Shown here piece after piece: positions 10,570 through 21,219 of a DNA stretch of 64,000 nucleotides (the first letter of the stretch is position 1; each line of letters begins with the position of its first letter). The DNA is taken from positions 2,444,288 through 2,508,287 of the forward strand of contig NW_020194555.1 in NCBI RefSeq assembly GCF_002865645.1. The letters are read 5' to 3'. The notes beneath the pieces were generated by a model. That model saw only the letters and a list, made by a program, of their open reading frames with translations. It was not told the origin of the DNA and did no database searches. Position numbers and translations under genes: made by a program. This DNA is from Hyaloscypha bicolor E. Taxonomy: Eukaryota > Ascomycota > Leotiomycetes > Helotiales > Hyaloscyphaceae.

Positions 10570-12044
10570 ATGGCTTTGCCGCCTGCGCAGCCAGCATACA
10601 TTCTGCGTGGTCATGGCTCACAAATTCACACAACGACGTTCATACGATCCAATCGTCGGCTCGTGACTGGGGATGCGGACGGATGGATCGTTCTCTGGAG
10701 CCTCACCATCAAGCGGCCAGTCGCCGTGTGGCAAGCCCATCAAGGATCGATCCTTGGAGCCAGTGCTTGGGGGAGTGACAAGCTAATCACGTGAGTGAGG
10801 TTTCTCTATATTTCTCTCCCCGTCATCGATTTGCCAACTCGCAAGGTTCTATTATGGGAAAACATTACAAAGTACCTCTTGTTATCGGTTCTCCTGTCTA
10901 GACGAATGCACTTTGTCAACCTCATTCGGTCCTCGGAGCTCATGCGCCGTGTGCTATTTTCTCTCTGGCGACTTTCAATTCTGGGCCTGACCTGTGTTGC
11001 AGACATGGAAAAGACAACAAGCTCATAATATGGAAGCTTTCAGAGGAGGATGAAGCTTCTATGAGCACCGTTCTGCCAGTGGATACCCCACCAGAACCGC
11101 GAAAACAGCCATGGCTTCTCCATATTCTGGAAGTCAACACGATGAACTTCTGTTCGTTTGCTCAAACAGAAGTCCGCCCACCATTTTCTTTCGAAAATGA
11201 ACCATCTGAAGAGCTGCTAATAGCAGTTCCAAACACCTTGAGCTCTGAAACTGTGTGTCTATCTCCCCTCTCTTTTTATTTACTCCCTCCTCTCCTCCCT
11301 TTCCCTGCGCGCACCCCTCCCTTCCCTTTGCCGCAATCTAACAATCCTAAGGTCGACATCTTCCACCTCCCCTCCAGCAAAAGAATCCACACCATCCCCG
11401 CCTCACCCACTTTCAAAGGCGGAATGATAATGGCCCTCTCCCTCTTCTTCCATCCCCTAACGCACCACCTCACCGTCATCGCCGGCTACGAAAGCGGCCA
11501 TACCTCCGTCGCCTGCCTGACCACCTCCTGGACCACACTCTACGTCTCCAACCCGCACTCGCAACCTATCCTCTCGCTTGATGTCGACCCTGGAAAGGAC
11601 TTTTATTTTACTAGTTCCGCGGATGCTGTTATTGCTAAACATCTAATTCCGGTGTTCGATGAAAAGGATAGAGGGGCAAAGGAGGAGAGTATGCCGTTGA
11701 AGATTGTCAAGACTAAGCATTCTGGCCAGCAGGGATTGAGAATTAGGAACGATATGAAAGTGTTCGCTACTGCTGGATGGGATGGGAGGGTGAGGGTTTA
11801 TGGGGTGAAGGGGATGAAGGAGCTAGCTGTGCTGAAGTGGCATAAGGAGGGGTGTTATGCTGTTGCTTTTGCGGATTTGGATGGAGTAGAAAAAGAAGAT
11901 GGAGAGGAGGATAAGGGGAAGGAATTGGTGGGCAGGATGGGGCCGATGACTGTTAGGGAGGAGAGAGAGCAGAAGGCGAAGACGACGCATTGGTTAGCCG
12001 TAGGTAGTAAAGATGGGAAGGTTAGTCTGTGGGATATCTACTGA
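10570..12044 (+). CDS. ASA1: ASTRA-associated protein 1 (Asa1), WD40-repeat protein
   Basis: There are three exons (10570-10790, 11003-11252, 11352-12044) with introns of 212 and 99 nt; the product is 387 aa. The first WD repeat begins at once ([14 protein letters not shown]...), followed by [16 protein letters not shown], then across intron 1 [16 protein letters not shown], as in Asa1. Later blades include [36 protein letters not shown] and the terminal [17 protein letters not shown]. Asa1 is a nuclear subunit associated with the Tra1-Tti-Tel2 (ASTRA) assembly chaperone for PIKK kinases. Intron 2 (11253-11351, GTGTGT...CTAAG) is a multiple of three and free of stops, so an unspliced message would still be read through. 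The start is the ATG at 10570, directly before the conserved [11 protein letters not shown] block. Confidence 0.87.
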
Positions 12045-12204
12045 ATCTCACCCCGGCTTTTCAAATTCCAACCATGAACATTGAGACGTCCTGAATTGTA
12101 CAGGATAGTGAGATCTGAGCTAAAGCTTATCCCAATCTCATTGTATCAGAAAAACTTGGGACTTTGGTGCGATATGGAACAAACCACCTTTCACGGCATT
12201 CACT
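12045..12204. other. 3' flank of ASA1
   Basis: Short non-coding sequence between ASA1 and the repeat array. I see no feature in it. Confidence 0.5.
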
Positions 12205-12435
12205 CTCCTCCCATATCATCGGATGAAAAGTACCTTCTTTTCTAAACTTCCAAGATACTTGACGAAATACAACAAAACATCGTTCCCCCCGGTATTCTCT
12301 CTCCTCCCATACTATTAGATGAAAAATCACTTTTCGTCTCAATTCCTACAGACTGTACGAGATGCCGGTACAATAAAATCGCACATCCCTATATTTCCTC
12401 TCCTCCCATATTATCAGATGAAAGCTACTTCTGGT
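12205..12435. repeat. Three imperfect direct repeats, 96-99 bp period
   Basis: Each copy begins with CTCCTCCCATA followed by a CAT/TAT-CGGATGAAA-like core. Copies start at 12205, 12301 and 12400. Downstream parts of the units (for example the 'gcgatatgg', 'ctgtacgagatg' and 'gtgcgatgtg' stretches) are more diverged. The array lies in the convergent gap downstream of ASA1; no function is apparent. Confidence 0.7.
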
Positions 12436-13100
12436 ACAAAGGCCCCGGAAACTGTGCGATGTGTAAGATATACTTGATTTCTAAATTTAATAATACGCAT
12501 CTGGGAGCACTCGAACGTACCAGGCCCTTTGGAACATTGAAGCGAAATTCTACAAAACCTTAATGTAGGTATTCACTCAAGAGATTAAGATGGAAGCCAA
12601 CCTCGCTTAAGAATAGTCGAGAGTTTCCTGGAATGGCCAGAACTCTCTCGCGAGGGAGACGAGATGAGAAGAAGGCTGATTTTCATTTAACATGGTATTA
12701 ACGGTAGTCTCTCTCGCTGTACTAGAGAAGTCGAGACATTGAGTCGATTTGCAACGAAACGTCTTATAGGAATATATCTACTTCCAACATTTCAGGATGT
12801 CGCTTTATGGAACCCACTCAACGAAGATTTTGTGATACGTAACTCTTAAATTCATACCTCTATACCTCGCATTAGTCTGCAGTCATTGCTCTTCCATGTG
12901 CTGGGTAGGAGGCAAGCCTATCCACCACTATCCGCTTAGTGTTGCATCAAACTTGGTACACTTAAACTCCTTTTTGGGGTCTGCGGATGATTGAATCAAA
13001 TTGGGAATTTGAGATGAAACGGAGATCGGATGCAAGCAATTTCTGGTTCATTGTACTAGTAGAAAGCAGGGCATTCACAGCCCAGGAATTCTTTAGCTTG
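12436..13100. other. Convergent intergenic region
   Basis: This lies between the repeat array and the ERG8 stop. I see no ORF, RNA gene or repeat that I can support. Confidence 0.55.
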
Positions 13101-14583
13101 CTATTTAACCAGAGATTCATACTTGCTCATATCCTCCTTCCTCGCTCCCTCCAACTCACCTCTCGTACCAAGCAATTTAACATTGCTTCCCTTCTCCTTA
13201 CTCCACTTCACCAAAAACTCCTCAATCGCAGACATCGTCTCTTTGTCATCCTTGACAAGCAAAACAATAGCATCATACCCGCCCGCCCCAGGAACCACTC
13301 CTCCGGCAACTCCTTCCACCCCCTCCGTAACAGCATCCAACAACTCCGTCTGCTCCTTCGGCTCGATTGGCACCCCACTCCTGTCACCCATCTCCCGAAT
13401 CCTCCCCCTAATCTCCCCAAACGCCCTCCTAAACTCTCCAATCTCCGCACCGGCCGTCAGCTTCTTCGCCAACGTCTCGTTACAACCCTGCAGATCATCC
13501 CAAAGCTTCTTCGAGCCTTCGGGATCGGCTTTCTTCCAGGTGAGGACTTGCTTCACCATACCGACCGTCTCGGAACCGCAGTCGACGTCGCACATCACTA
13601 ACGCCATTCCAGGGGGTATGGTGACGCCGCGTTTGGAGATCTCGGTATCCCATTTCATGCTTGCGTCTGTGTCTTCCACGATGGCTTTGACGCGGGTGGC
13701 GAAGCCTGAGGAGCCTGGATCGCCGAGACCGGACAAGATGGAGGGAGAGAAGCGACGGTAGACGCAGGTCCCGTAGACAGCTGTTGCGACATCGAAGCCA
13801 GAGCCTACTTTCCCTTGCGCAGCGCAGTGAGAGGCCTGAGAGAGGTTGTGCAGGATTGAACGGCCAGAGTCAGAGGAGAGGGAGAAGAGGGATTCAGGGA
13901 GGTAGTGACTGAGGAGGGCGCCGGTGAAGGATGTCACCAGTGCTGCTGAGGAACCGAGCCCGGTCTTGTGAGCATCTTGAAGACGGACACCGAAGTCGAT
14001 GAATTGGTGGGAGGCGTTCTTTGGGGTGTTGGCGGGCTGCGAGTAGTAGTCGTTGTCGGCGAGGATTGTGATGCTTGTAGGTTTGATGTGAGGTGAGGGG
14101 AGGATGGTAGAGATGTAGGTTAGGGCGTAGGTGAGGGCTGTCTCGACAAATGGATTGCGAGATAGCTTCGCCGTCGAGGCACTATGGACAGTAAGCGACG
14201 AGAAAGATAGGGGTAGGCTCAATCCGAGCAATCACAAAACACCGCGTCACGTGATAAGACCGAGGAAAGAAAGGGGTAGACTCGGGGATAATGCTGACGG
14301 ACTGCGGACAATCAAAGACGTCCACCTACCCTTGCAACTGAGTAACTTGAATCCCCCCTTGATCTTCAGCTAGATGGTACCCGTAATTCCACGTCGCGTC
14401 CCGGAACTGCGGACTTTGGACGACAATCTCCGAGAGCTCGACTCCTGAGCCGGTCTCGATATCGTTCACCAGAATGTGAATGCGGGCACTCAGGCCAAAC
14501 ACCAAAGCAGTATACGCGCGATCGAGGACTAGATAGCCGCCTGCCAAGAAGACTTTTCCCGGGGCAGAGACAGCTGTAGACAT
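13101..14583 (-). CDS. ERG8: Phosphomevalonate kinase
   Basis: There are two exons, 14583-14330 and 14181-13101, separated by a 148-nt intron (GTAGGT...CCATAG); the product is 444 aa. It opens with the conserved SAPGKVFLAGGYLVLDRAYT block of eukaryotic PMK. It continues across the intron (TQLQG|ASTAKLSRNPFVETAL) to the GHMP-kinase ATP loop KTGLGSSAALVTS near residue 155, then GKVGSGFDVATAVYG and a C-terminal GAGGYDAIVLLVKD motif. The enzyme phosphorylates mevalonate-5-phosphate to the diphosphate in the cytosolic mevalonate pathway to isoprenoids and ergosterol. I chose the ATG at 14583 over the upstream in-frame ATG because homologues begin immediately before SAPGK. The gene is convergent with ASA1. 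Confidence 0.93.
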
Positions 14584-15524
14584 AGCGGCCTGAGGAGTGA
14601 GGATCAGAGGGTTTTGCAATAAATGTTCCTCCCTCAATTTTCCGAGTGTGTGTTCCAAAAGCAAAACCTCGGCTTTCGCAGGCACGCGCGAATCCACTGA
14701 GATTAGGGCTACTGGTCAATCCACCATTGGCCGTTAATGCATCTCGTAGTTCGTAGCCTCTCTGCAAGTAGAGACTTTGGGCGAATAAGCCGGGTGGATA
14801 CTTGGGCCGACTGCTGTCTCCGCACGAGGGAGAGGTGTCCTGTGTGCTGAGGCGGAGATCTGATAAGAGCGTGAAGGCTAGTTGTCGGCTTCCGGCCGAC
14901 GCGGACGCCGCGGACGAGCCTTGAACCAGCCTCTCGGAGGCCATCATTTTGCAGGAGCCGAGAGGGTCAAAGGCAGAAGCGTAAAATTCGACAAGCGATC
15001 CACTCAGCGGGCGCCCCCGGCTCCGACTATTTCGCGTGATGACTGTTGCTCATCCCGAGAATTTCTCTACCCTTCCAGCGACGCCTGCGACTACGAACTC
15101 CCCTTTACGCCCACGACTCCAGCTCCAGCTCTGCCACACTCTCTCGCCCAATTCCTTTCCTTGATCCATCCCTTCGTCATCCGGTCCTTCTTCGCCAGAC
15201 GCGCAGCTGACCTCTAGCATTCAGCCTCTGCCATTCTCGACGGTACCTCGCGCATGTGAAGCTCACCAATCCCGACTCGACTCAACTCGTCATCCAAGCA
15301 GCCTAGCGTAGAGGACACGAAGTGATATTCCCCAGTCTGCCACTTACTGAGGCCGTTACTTCTGTTAAGACCTAAGGCCTTGCCTTTCACCATCCCACGC
15401 CACAGCTCCAGCAAATTTTTGCAAGTAAACAGAGGACCTCAGTCGATCTCGAGTCGACACCCCCCACCCCTTTCAATCACCACTCAATCCAATTAGCGCG
15501 TTTGTTTGACGGCCTGGCTGTCAA
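14584..15524. promoter_or_regulatory. Divergent intergenic region, ERG8 / PPR gene
   Basis: About 1.1 kb separates the two start codons. It should contain both promoters and the 5' leader of the PPR gene. The overlapping open frames show no domain. I cannot point to a specific operator. Confidence 0.5.
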
Positions 15525-15551
15525 ATGAACCTGCAATCGCTATTAAATTGA
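15525..15551 (+). promoter_or_regulatory. Upstream ORF (8 codons) in the PPR gene leader
   Basis: ATG...TGA encodes MNLQSLLN and ends 133 bp before the main ATG, just before the donor of a predicted 5'UTR intron. Whether the transcript includes it is not known, since the transcription start cannot be seen. Confidence 0.4.
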
Positions 15552-15559
15552 GATTCCCA

Positions 15560-15644
15560 GTAAGTTGGGCTCCGATCTGTGTCCTCGTCGCGTTGGACTC
15601 GAGTCTCCCCGATCTGCACACACAGCTGACATCCACCCTTGCAG
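15560..15644 (+). other. Predicted 5'UTR intron
   Basis: The 85-nt sequence has a consensus donor GTAAGT, a CTGAC branch site 15 nt before the end and the acceptor CCTTGCAG. It lies 40 nt upstream of the PPR start codon, in sequence with no extended coding frame. The splice signals are strong; use of the intron is an inference. Confidence 0.5.
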
Positions 15645-15684
15645 TCTCCTCTCATCCCGTCCTGAGAGGTCCATCAATCACTAA

Positions 15685-18600
15685 ATGCCCATTTACTCCT
15701 CCTTCGCCTCGACTCTTGCTCGTCAGGGTCCCAAGACCTTTACGCACGGTTACGCTCAATCCCTTGTTGCCGCCACCCATCCCCAAGTCTACGCTTCCAA
15801 CAACAGACCCGGATTCGGCCTTCGTCGACGAACAAGCAAGGCCGGTCACTATCCGAACTATCACTTTCAAAATGCGTTCCACAGCAGTGCTCAGTCTTCG
15901 ACTACTGTCCAGCAGGTCCGCCCTGAGAAGAGTGATGGGGGTTTAGATGCATATTTTGAGGCGTGGAAGAAGCAACACGCAGCAGGTGAACCAGAAAAGG
16001 AATGGACACAATTTCAATTCGCCAAGCGCATTGAATGGAAGCCCCAGTCGATTGAGGTCGACAACGAGGGCCAGAGCCATGTTGAAGCTCAGGCGGCTGA
16101 GGGGGCTCCCAAGCCGGTCCTCGAGAGAGCATACAGTGCAAGCGCGGTAGATGAATTAAGACAGGTCGAGGAGGAAGCTGCTCTCGCCAAGATCGATGCT
16201 GCCATTGAGAAGGAGATCAAGTCCCGAGAAGACCAAGCCATTTTCGAGGCAGAATTGAGTGTTGTGGCGGCACGTGCTCCAACACCTCCAGTTGCAGCTG
16301 TCCAGTCTCCTGCTCTTTCATCGACAGAGTCCGGCTTCGAGAAGTTGCCCTCTAGCCCGGCCACATCAGTCAGCACAGCTTCTGAGCTTCAATCTCAAAG
16401 CTATGCAGACCATCTCAGCAAGCTCTCTGAAGCTCATCGATATGCTGAGATCCCAGCAGTCTTCGAGGCCATGCTTGTGGCTGGGATTCAACCTGTTGCA
16501 GCAGCATACAACGCTCTCCTCGACGCAGCTATTCACCTCCCAGCTGAGCGAATCCAGGTTGTCCCTAAGGCACTTGATGTCTACTCTGACATGCTTCGCC
16601 GCAAGGTTCTCCCAAACACCGCCACATACAAGACTCTTATCAACTTGTTATCTTCCCGATCCCTCGAGGTTTCTTCGCTGAAACAGTCGTTGGAGGAGAA
16701 GCGAGTTCGCTTCGGTGGTATGGAGGAGCCTGGCAAATTCATGTTCGCATCAAACGAATTTGAATTTGCCATCCTTGCTGAGGATGATCGCCTTGATCTA
16801 GCAATGAGACTCTTCGAGGCTTCAATTTCTTACCGCAAGGATCGTGCTTTCCCACCAGAGACCTATCACCAGCTCATCTCAGCCTGTTCCGAAGCTGGCC
16901 GAGTTCCAGAGATGATTAGACTTTATGAACACATGGAGTCCAGCAAGATTGTTCCATTGGCTGCTACATTCGCACCAATGATCAGGGGCTTCACTCAAAT
17001 CGGAGATTTAAGCAGTGCAGTTGAGTGCTACAATGAGTACAAGGAGTTGGCTGTGGCCAACGACCAAGGCAAGCTCGACTTGAGCGACCGACAAGATGCA
17101 CACATCTACGCTACCGTAGTGAAGGCATACATCACTGCTGACCGACTGGAGGGTGCAATTCAGTTCTACAACAGAATCATCCAGGCATATCCAGCAGAGA
17201 CTCTCAGAGACGCCATCATCGGTCATGGACTTGTCCAGGGTTTCTTGGAACGTAGCATGCTTCCTCAAGCTCTCGAGTGGGCCGAAAACCTCGGAAGCTC
17301 TACCAAGGCTATCTCGATGAGCAAAGTAGCTACGGTTGCAGCCGACAAGGGAGACAAGGCTACTGCAGTTGCTGCCTTCGCTCACGTGCCATCCAACTTT
17401 AGCGACATCGCTACCCCCGCTATGGCTATGTTGGCCCTCAGTGTTCGTGAGGGAGACGTTCCTGCCGCTCAGCGATTCTGGCACATGTTGTCGAATCCCG
17501 AGCTGACTGTTTCCGCAGCATCCATTGAGCCTACTGCGATGTTCGCTGTGGCCATGATCGGTTCTGGACAAGTCGCCGAGGGTCTCAATCAATCAGAGCA
17601 GATGTTCGCACGCATTCGAGCAACTGTAGTTGATGCCCATGTCAACGATGAGGTCGATGAAGGTGTAGAGTTCATCAACAGATTCATGACAGCACGTGGT
17701 CTCACGGATCCTCGTCAAGTCATGCCAGAGTCGCCAATCTACCCACAAAGCTTCACTCCAGTCTCATATGCGCCTGCACCGACGTACGAGGACACCTTTG
17801 ATCCTTATGCAGCCTCCACCGACTTCAAGGGCTCTGCTCTCATTGCTGAGGAACTTGAGAAAGGCACTGGTGGCCGAAACAAGGTTTCGCGTCTCAACGA
17901 GGCCCTCGGTAGATTTAGAAACATGCGCCGAGCTGGTCGTCACCCACGTTATATTACCTACGCCAAGCTCATCTCCGCCGCTGCACGAGAGGAGCGAATC
18001 AATCTGGTCCACGACATCCTGGGAATGGCTCGAACTGACATTCCGCTGCTTCCTCAGTATTCGGTTGTTCGTTATGGCTGGGTCTCGATTCTTGATGCTA
18101 TGGTTGGAGCATGCCTTAATCTCAACAAGCGTAGTCTTGCAGCTCAGTATCACCAAGAGCTTCTTGACATGGGTGCCGCACCAACCGCAAACACCTTTGG
18201 TCTATACATCACCACGTTGAAGGAGTCGACCAAGACTTTTGACGAAGCTACCGAGGCTGTCAAGATCTTCCACCGTGCCAAGAGTGAGGGCGTCGAGCCT
18301 TCTTCTTTCTTGTACAATGCTCTCATTGGCAAGCTTGGAAAGGCTCGTCGCATCGATGACTGTCTTTTCTACTTTGCTGAGATGAGAAGCCTTGGTATCC
18401 GGCCAACCAGTGTTACTTATGGCACCATCGTCAACGCTTTGTGCCGCGTTAGCGATGAGAAGTTTGCCGAGGAGCTGTTCGAGGAGATGGAGTCGATGCC
18501 GAACTACAAGGCTCGCCCAGCTCCATACAACAGCTTGATGCAATTCTTCCTCACCACGAAGCGCGACAAGAGCAAGGTCCTGGCCTACTACGAGCGCATG

Positions 18601-19212
18601 AAGAGCAAGGGTATCGAGCCAACCAACCATACCTACAAACTCCTCGTCGACACCCATGCAACTCTCGAGCCTGTCAATATGCCTGCTGCCGAAGCTGTTC
18701 TCGACCTCATTCGAAGCACTGGCCAACGCCCCGAGGCAGTTCACTACTCGTCCTTGATTCATGCTAAAGGTTGTGTCATGCACGACATGGAGGGCGCAAA
18801 AGCCGTTTTTGACTCCGTTATGGCTGACCCCTCAATCCGACCCCAGGCCTGCCTTTACCAAGCACTTTTCGAGTCCATGGTCGCCAACCACCAAGTCACC
18901 GATTCCGAGCCCGTTCTCAAAGAGATGTCCAGACGAGGTGTTGAAATGACACCATACATCGCCAATACCCTCATCCATGGCTGGGCCAACCAAAAGAACA
19001 TCGAAAAGAGCAAGACCATCTTCTCTTCCGTCAGTCGTGAGAAGCGAGAGCCAAGCACCTACGAAGCTATGACCAGAGCCTACCTCGCCGTCGAAGACAG
19101 GGATAGTGCCCGAGGTGTCGTTCAAGAAATGCTGAGCAGAGGATACCCCGGAGCTGTCGCCAACAAGATCCTCGAATTATTGGGTGGAGGCAACGCTGAG
19201 AACGCCATTTAA
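15685..19212 (+). CDS. Mitochondrial pentatricopeptide-repeat (PPR) protein, Cya5-like
   Basis: This is a single exon of 1175 aa. The N-terminus (about 1-70) is rich in Arg, Ser and Ala with few acidic residues, consistent with a mitochondrial presequence. A Glu/Gln/Ala-rich segment follows to about residue 235. PPR helices then run to the C-terminus, for example TYHQLISACSEAGRVPEMIR near 392, FLYNALIGKLGKARRIDDCL near 874 and SVTYGTIVNALCRVSDEKFA just after. Length and layout resemble the filamentous-fungal family annotated as the CYA-5 COX1 expression factor; other long mitochondrial PPR proteins are possible. PPR proteins bind organellar RNA and affect translation or stability, so a role in mitochondrial mRNA expression is likely. 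The leader has a predicted intron and a short uORF. Confidence 0.85.
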   Translation: MPIYSSFASTLARQGPKTFTHGYAQSLVAATHPQVYASNNRPGFGLRRRTSKAGHYPNYHFQNAFHSSAQSSTTVQQVRPEKSDGGLDAYFEAWKKQHAAGEPEKEWTQFQFAKRIEWKPQSIEVDNEGQSHVEAQAAEGAPKPVLERAYSASAVDELRQVEEEAALAKIDAAIEKEIKSREDQAIFEAELSVVAARAPTPPVAAVQSPALSSTESGFEKLPSSPATSVSTASELQSQSYADHLSKLSEAHRYAEIPAVFEAMLVAGIQPVAAAYNALLDAAIHLPAERIQVVPKALDVYSDMLRRKVLPNTATYKTLINLLSSRSLEVSSLKQSLEEKRVRFGGMEEPGKFMFASNEFEFAILAEDDRLDLAMRLFEASISYRKDRAFPPETYHQLISACSEAGRVPEMIRLYEHMESSKIVPLAATFAPMIRGFTQIGDLSSAVECYNEYKELAVANDQGKLDLSDRQDAHIYATVVKAYITADRLEGAIQFYNRIIQAYPAETLRDAIIGHGLVQGFLERSMLPQALEWAENLGSSTKAISMSKVATVAADKGDKATAVAAFAHVPSNFSDIATPAMAMLALSVREGDVPAAQRFWHMLSNPELTVSAASIEPTAMFAVAMIGSGQVAEGLNQSEQMFARIRATVVDAHVNDEVDEGVEFINRFMTARGLTDPRQVMPESPIYPQSFTPVSYAPAPTYEDTFDPYAASTDFKGSALIAEELEKGTGGRNKVSRLNEALGRFRNMRRAGRHPRYITYAKLISAAAREERINLVHDILGMARTDIPLLPQYSVVRYGWVSILDAMVGACLNLNKRSLAAQYHQELLDMGAAPTANTFGLYITTLKESTKTFDEATEAVKIFHRAKSEGVEPSSFLYNALIGKLGKARRIDDCLFYFAEMRSLGIRPTSVTYGTIVNALCRVSDEKFAEELFEEMESMPNYKARPAPYNSLMQFFLTTKRDKSKVLAYYERMKSKGIEPTNHTYKLLVDTHATLEPVNMPAAEAVLDLIRSTGQRPEAVHYSSLIHAKGCVMHDMEGAKAVFDSVMADPSIRPQACLYQALFESMVANHQVTDSEPVLKEMSRRGVEMTPYIANTLIHGWANQKNIEKSKTIFSSVSREKREPSTYEAMTRAYLAVEDRDSARGVVQEMLSRGYPGAVANKILELLGGGNAENAI

Positions 19213-19822
19213 GAACTCCTTTGATCCTATCGGAAGTTTCTCGCATGTCCCCATTCCGATTTTAATTGTCTATTTTGCATTCTGCCGCCCCGAAGACGGA
19301 TACTGTTTATAGACGATTAGCATACTACATGCATATTTCCTTTGTCATTGATACCCGTGCCACTTTGCACACTTCGAAAATAAAGCGGCGGAATCAGGGT
19401 ATCAGGGCTGGTCTTCTGATCAACCCATCTCTTATGTTTTGCTTTTTACAGTCCTAAAAAAATTGCTCTGTTGCGTTGTACCAACATCGAGCTTGTGGCG
19501 TTCCGGGAACGGAGTTTTCAAAATGGCTGGCTGGCTGGGCTGGAGAGAGCGTGGTGTAACGGCCAGTTAATTTCACGATTGAGCGGGGGGGTGGCTGGCG
19601 CAAAGCGAAAAGACAAATCTCAACTCTGAATCTAGCGGTCTGGTAGTATTAGAATAATACTATCGGGGCTCGACTGGATCGATATGTAATATTACAATAA
19701 TATCTCCCTGATGGTATGGATACTTCAAAAACTCCTGGTCCAATGTGCTCTCCTTCGTGTGATGAAACGCCTTTCCCCCCAACAAATATTTCCCCGATAT
19801 ACAGGTAGGTAGTTGGCACTTG
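19213..19822. other. 3' flank of PPR gene
   Basis: I see no supported feature. There are short T/A-rich and G-rich tracts only. Confidence 0.45.
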
Positions 19823-20239
19823 TTATCGCGCGCCCAAACTCCGTCTAAATCTCCTCCTCCTCTTCTTCTCCCCTGATCTCCTTTCGTGCTCAGCTCCTTT
19901 CCCCACTTCCTCGTAGTACGGGAACCCGCCGCGGATCGGTTGCTCGCTCGACACGCGCTCGTCGGTGGAGGTCGTCCTCCTGGGGGAGAGCGATCGTCCG
20001 CGGTCTTCTTCCGAGCGGATGCATGTAATGGGGAGGACCGGCACTCTCGCGCTGACCGGGCAGTCGCGTCGATGCAGCGACGACGTCGTTTTCGCGCTTG
20101 GCGAGGACGACGAGGGTGAGGTCGAGGAAGAGGTGGAGTGGGACGAGCCCATGGTTTCCGTCCGTGATCTGGACTGGAAGAGGGATGGTAGTTTGGGGTA
20201 TTTCATTGTTTGGACGAGGATTGCGGTGAGGAGGATCAA
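19823..20239 (-). CDS. Possible small hypothetical protein (138 aa)
   Basis: This is an uninterrupted ATG-to-stop frame in a 2-kb convergent gap. The predicted protein has a short hydrophobic start (MILLTAILVQ), a Ser-rich tract around residues 32-55 and a strongly basic end (KKRRRRFRRSLGAR). There is no recognisable domain, and the opposite strand is also open over most of this interval, so coding status is uncertain. It is listed because it is the only sizeable frame here with a plausible start. Confidence 0.25.
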   Translation of the reverse strand: MILLTAILVQTMKYPKLPSLFQSRSRTETMGSSHSTSSSTSPSSSSPSAKTTSSLHRRDCPVSARVPVLPITCIRSEEDRGRSLSPRRTTSTDERVSSEQPIRGGFPYYEEVGKGAEHERRSGEKKRRRRFRRSLGAR

Positions 20240-21219
20240 TTGAGGAATTTTGGGGTTTTGGTGGATGGGGGGGAAAGGGTTGATTTATTCACGTTCCGTT
20301 CGGGCTTGGCGGGGTGTCAATGCACCGAGTGCGATGATTATACGTAACGAGGCTGGGCGGATGACGCGATCGACACAAGGCTGAGCGAGGGATGGTGGGG
20401 TGCAAGGCGGATGGGTTTTTGCACTGTGGCTGGTTGCTGCAGTAGATTCTGCGGTTGAAGGTTTCGCACGGTTGACATTAATTAGTCTGAGACGGTATGA
20501 AAACTGTGGCGAAGTTGTGGATAGATAATGGGCCGTCCTTCCGTGCCGGCGCAGACAATATATACTGTATTAACAATTTCCAAGCAATCCTTTCTTTTCG
20601 CTGCTCGGCATCTTTATCCGAAGATTTTCGAGAGAAAGGGGAAGGAGGAAAGCCGTCCAAATTGGCGAATGATGGGTGGCTCCTCGGGAGCCGTGCCGAA
20701 CTCCCAGCCGTCCCACACGATTCAACGATGTCTCTGGTGGATCCTTGGCGTTGAGATCTTCTTGGGGGAACGAGTTGGGGGTATGGACTCCCCCCTTAAT
20801 TACTTGCTTGTACTTGTGGGGGCTCTTGACCGGGGGTTTTTAATATGGTAGAATGCCTGTGCTCTGAGGACCCCACCGTTGCAAGTTGGGGGAGGGGGGA
20901 CTTATGCCGACTCAGCCTTGGAGGATCAAAGCGCTTGCAGAAAATGTGGCGCAATGGAGTTAGTGCTGCCGGCTGAACTCCAACTTATTGTTGAGAGGCT
21001 CTTTGCGAACATCTCCAAACGAGATTGGTCTCTGTTACCTTCTATCTGATGCCGGAATAGAATAAAGTTCTCATTTTAAGATTTTAAAAAGGCGAATGGG
21101 TACTCACCCTCCGTTGTACCCCAGAGAAATGCAAAACAGATGTGTCACCGAGTCGAGTTTAGTTTCAAACTCGTGAATATCATTTCAGACCGTTTTGGTC
21201 CAGCATCGATCCTCTCCAA
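20240..21219. other. Convergent intergenic region
   Basis: This is non-coding as far as I can see. It includes G-rich tracts near 20,760-20,900. No repeat or RNA gene was identified. Confidence 0.45.

Noticed and set aside
14366..14947. 193-codon minus-strand frame
   Set aside because: It overlaps ERG8 exon 1 in another frame; ERG8 has clear motifs.
17008..17592. 194-codon minus-strand frame inside the PPR gene
   Set aside because: Shadow of a long repetitive coding exon with biased codon use.
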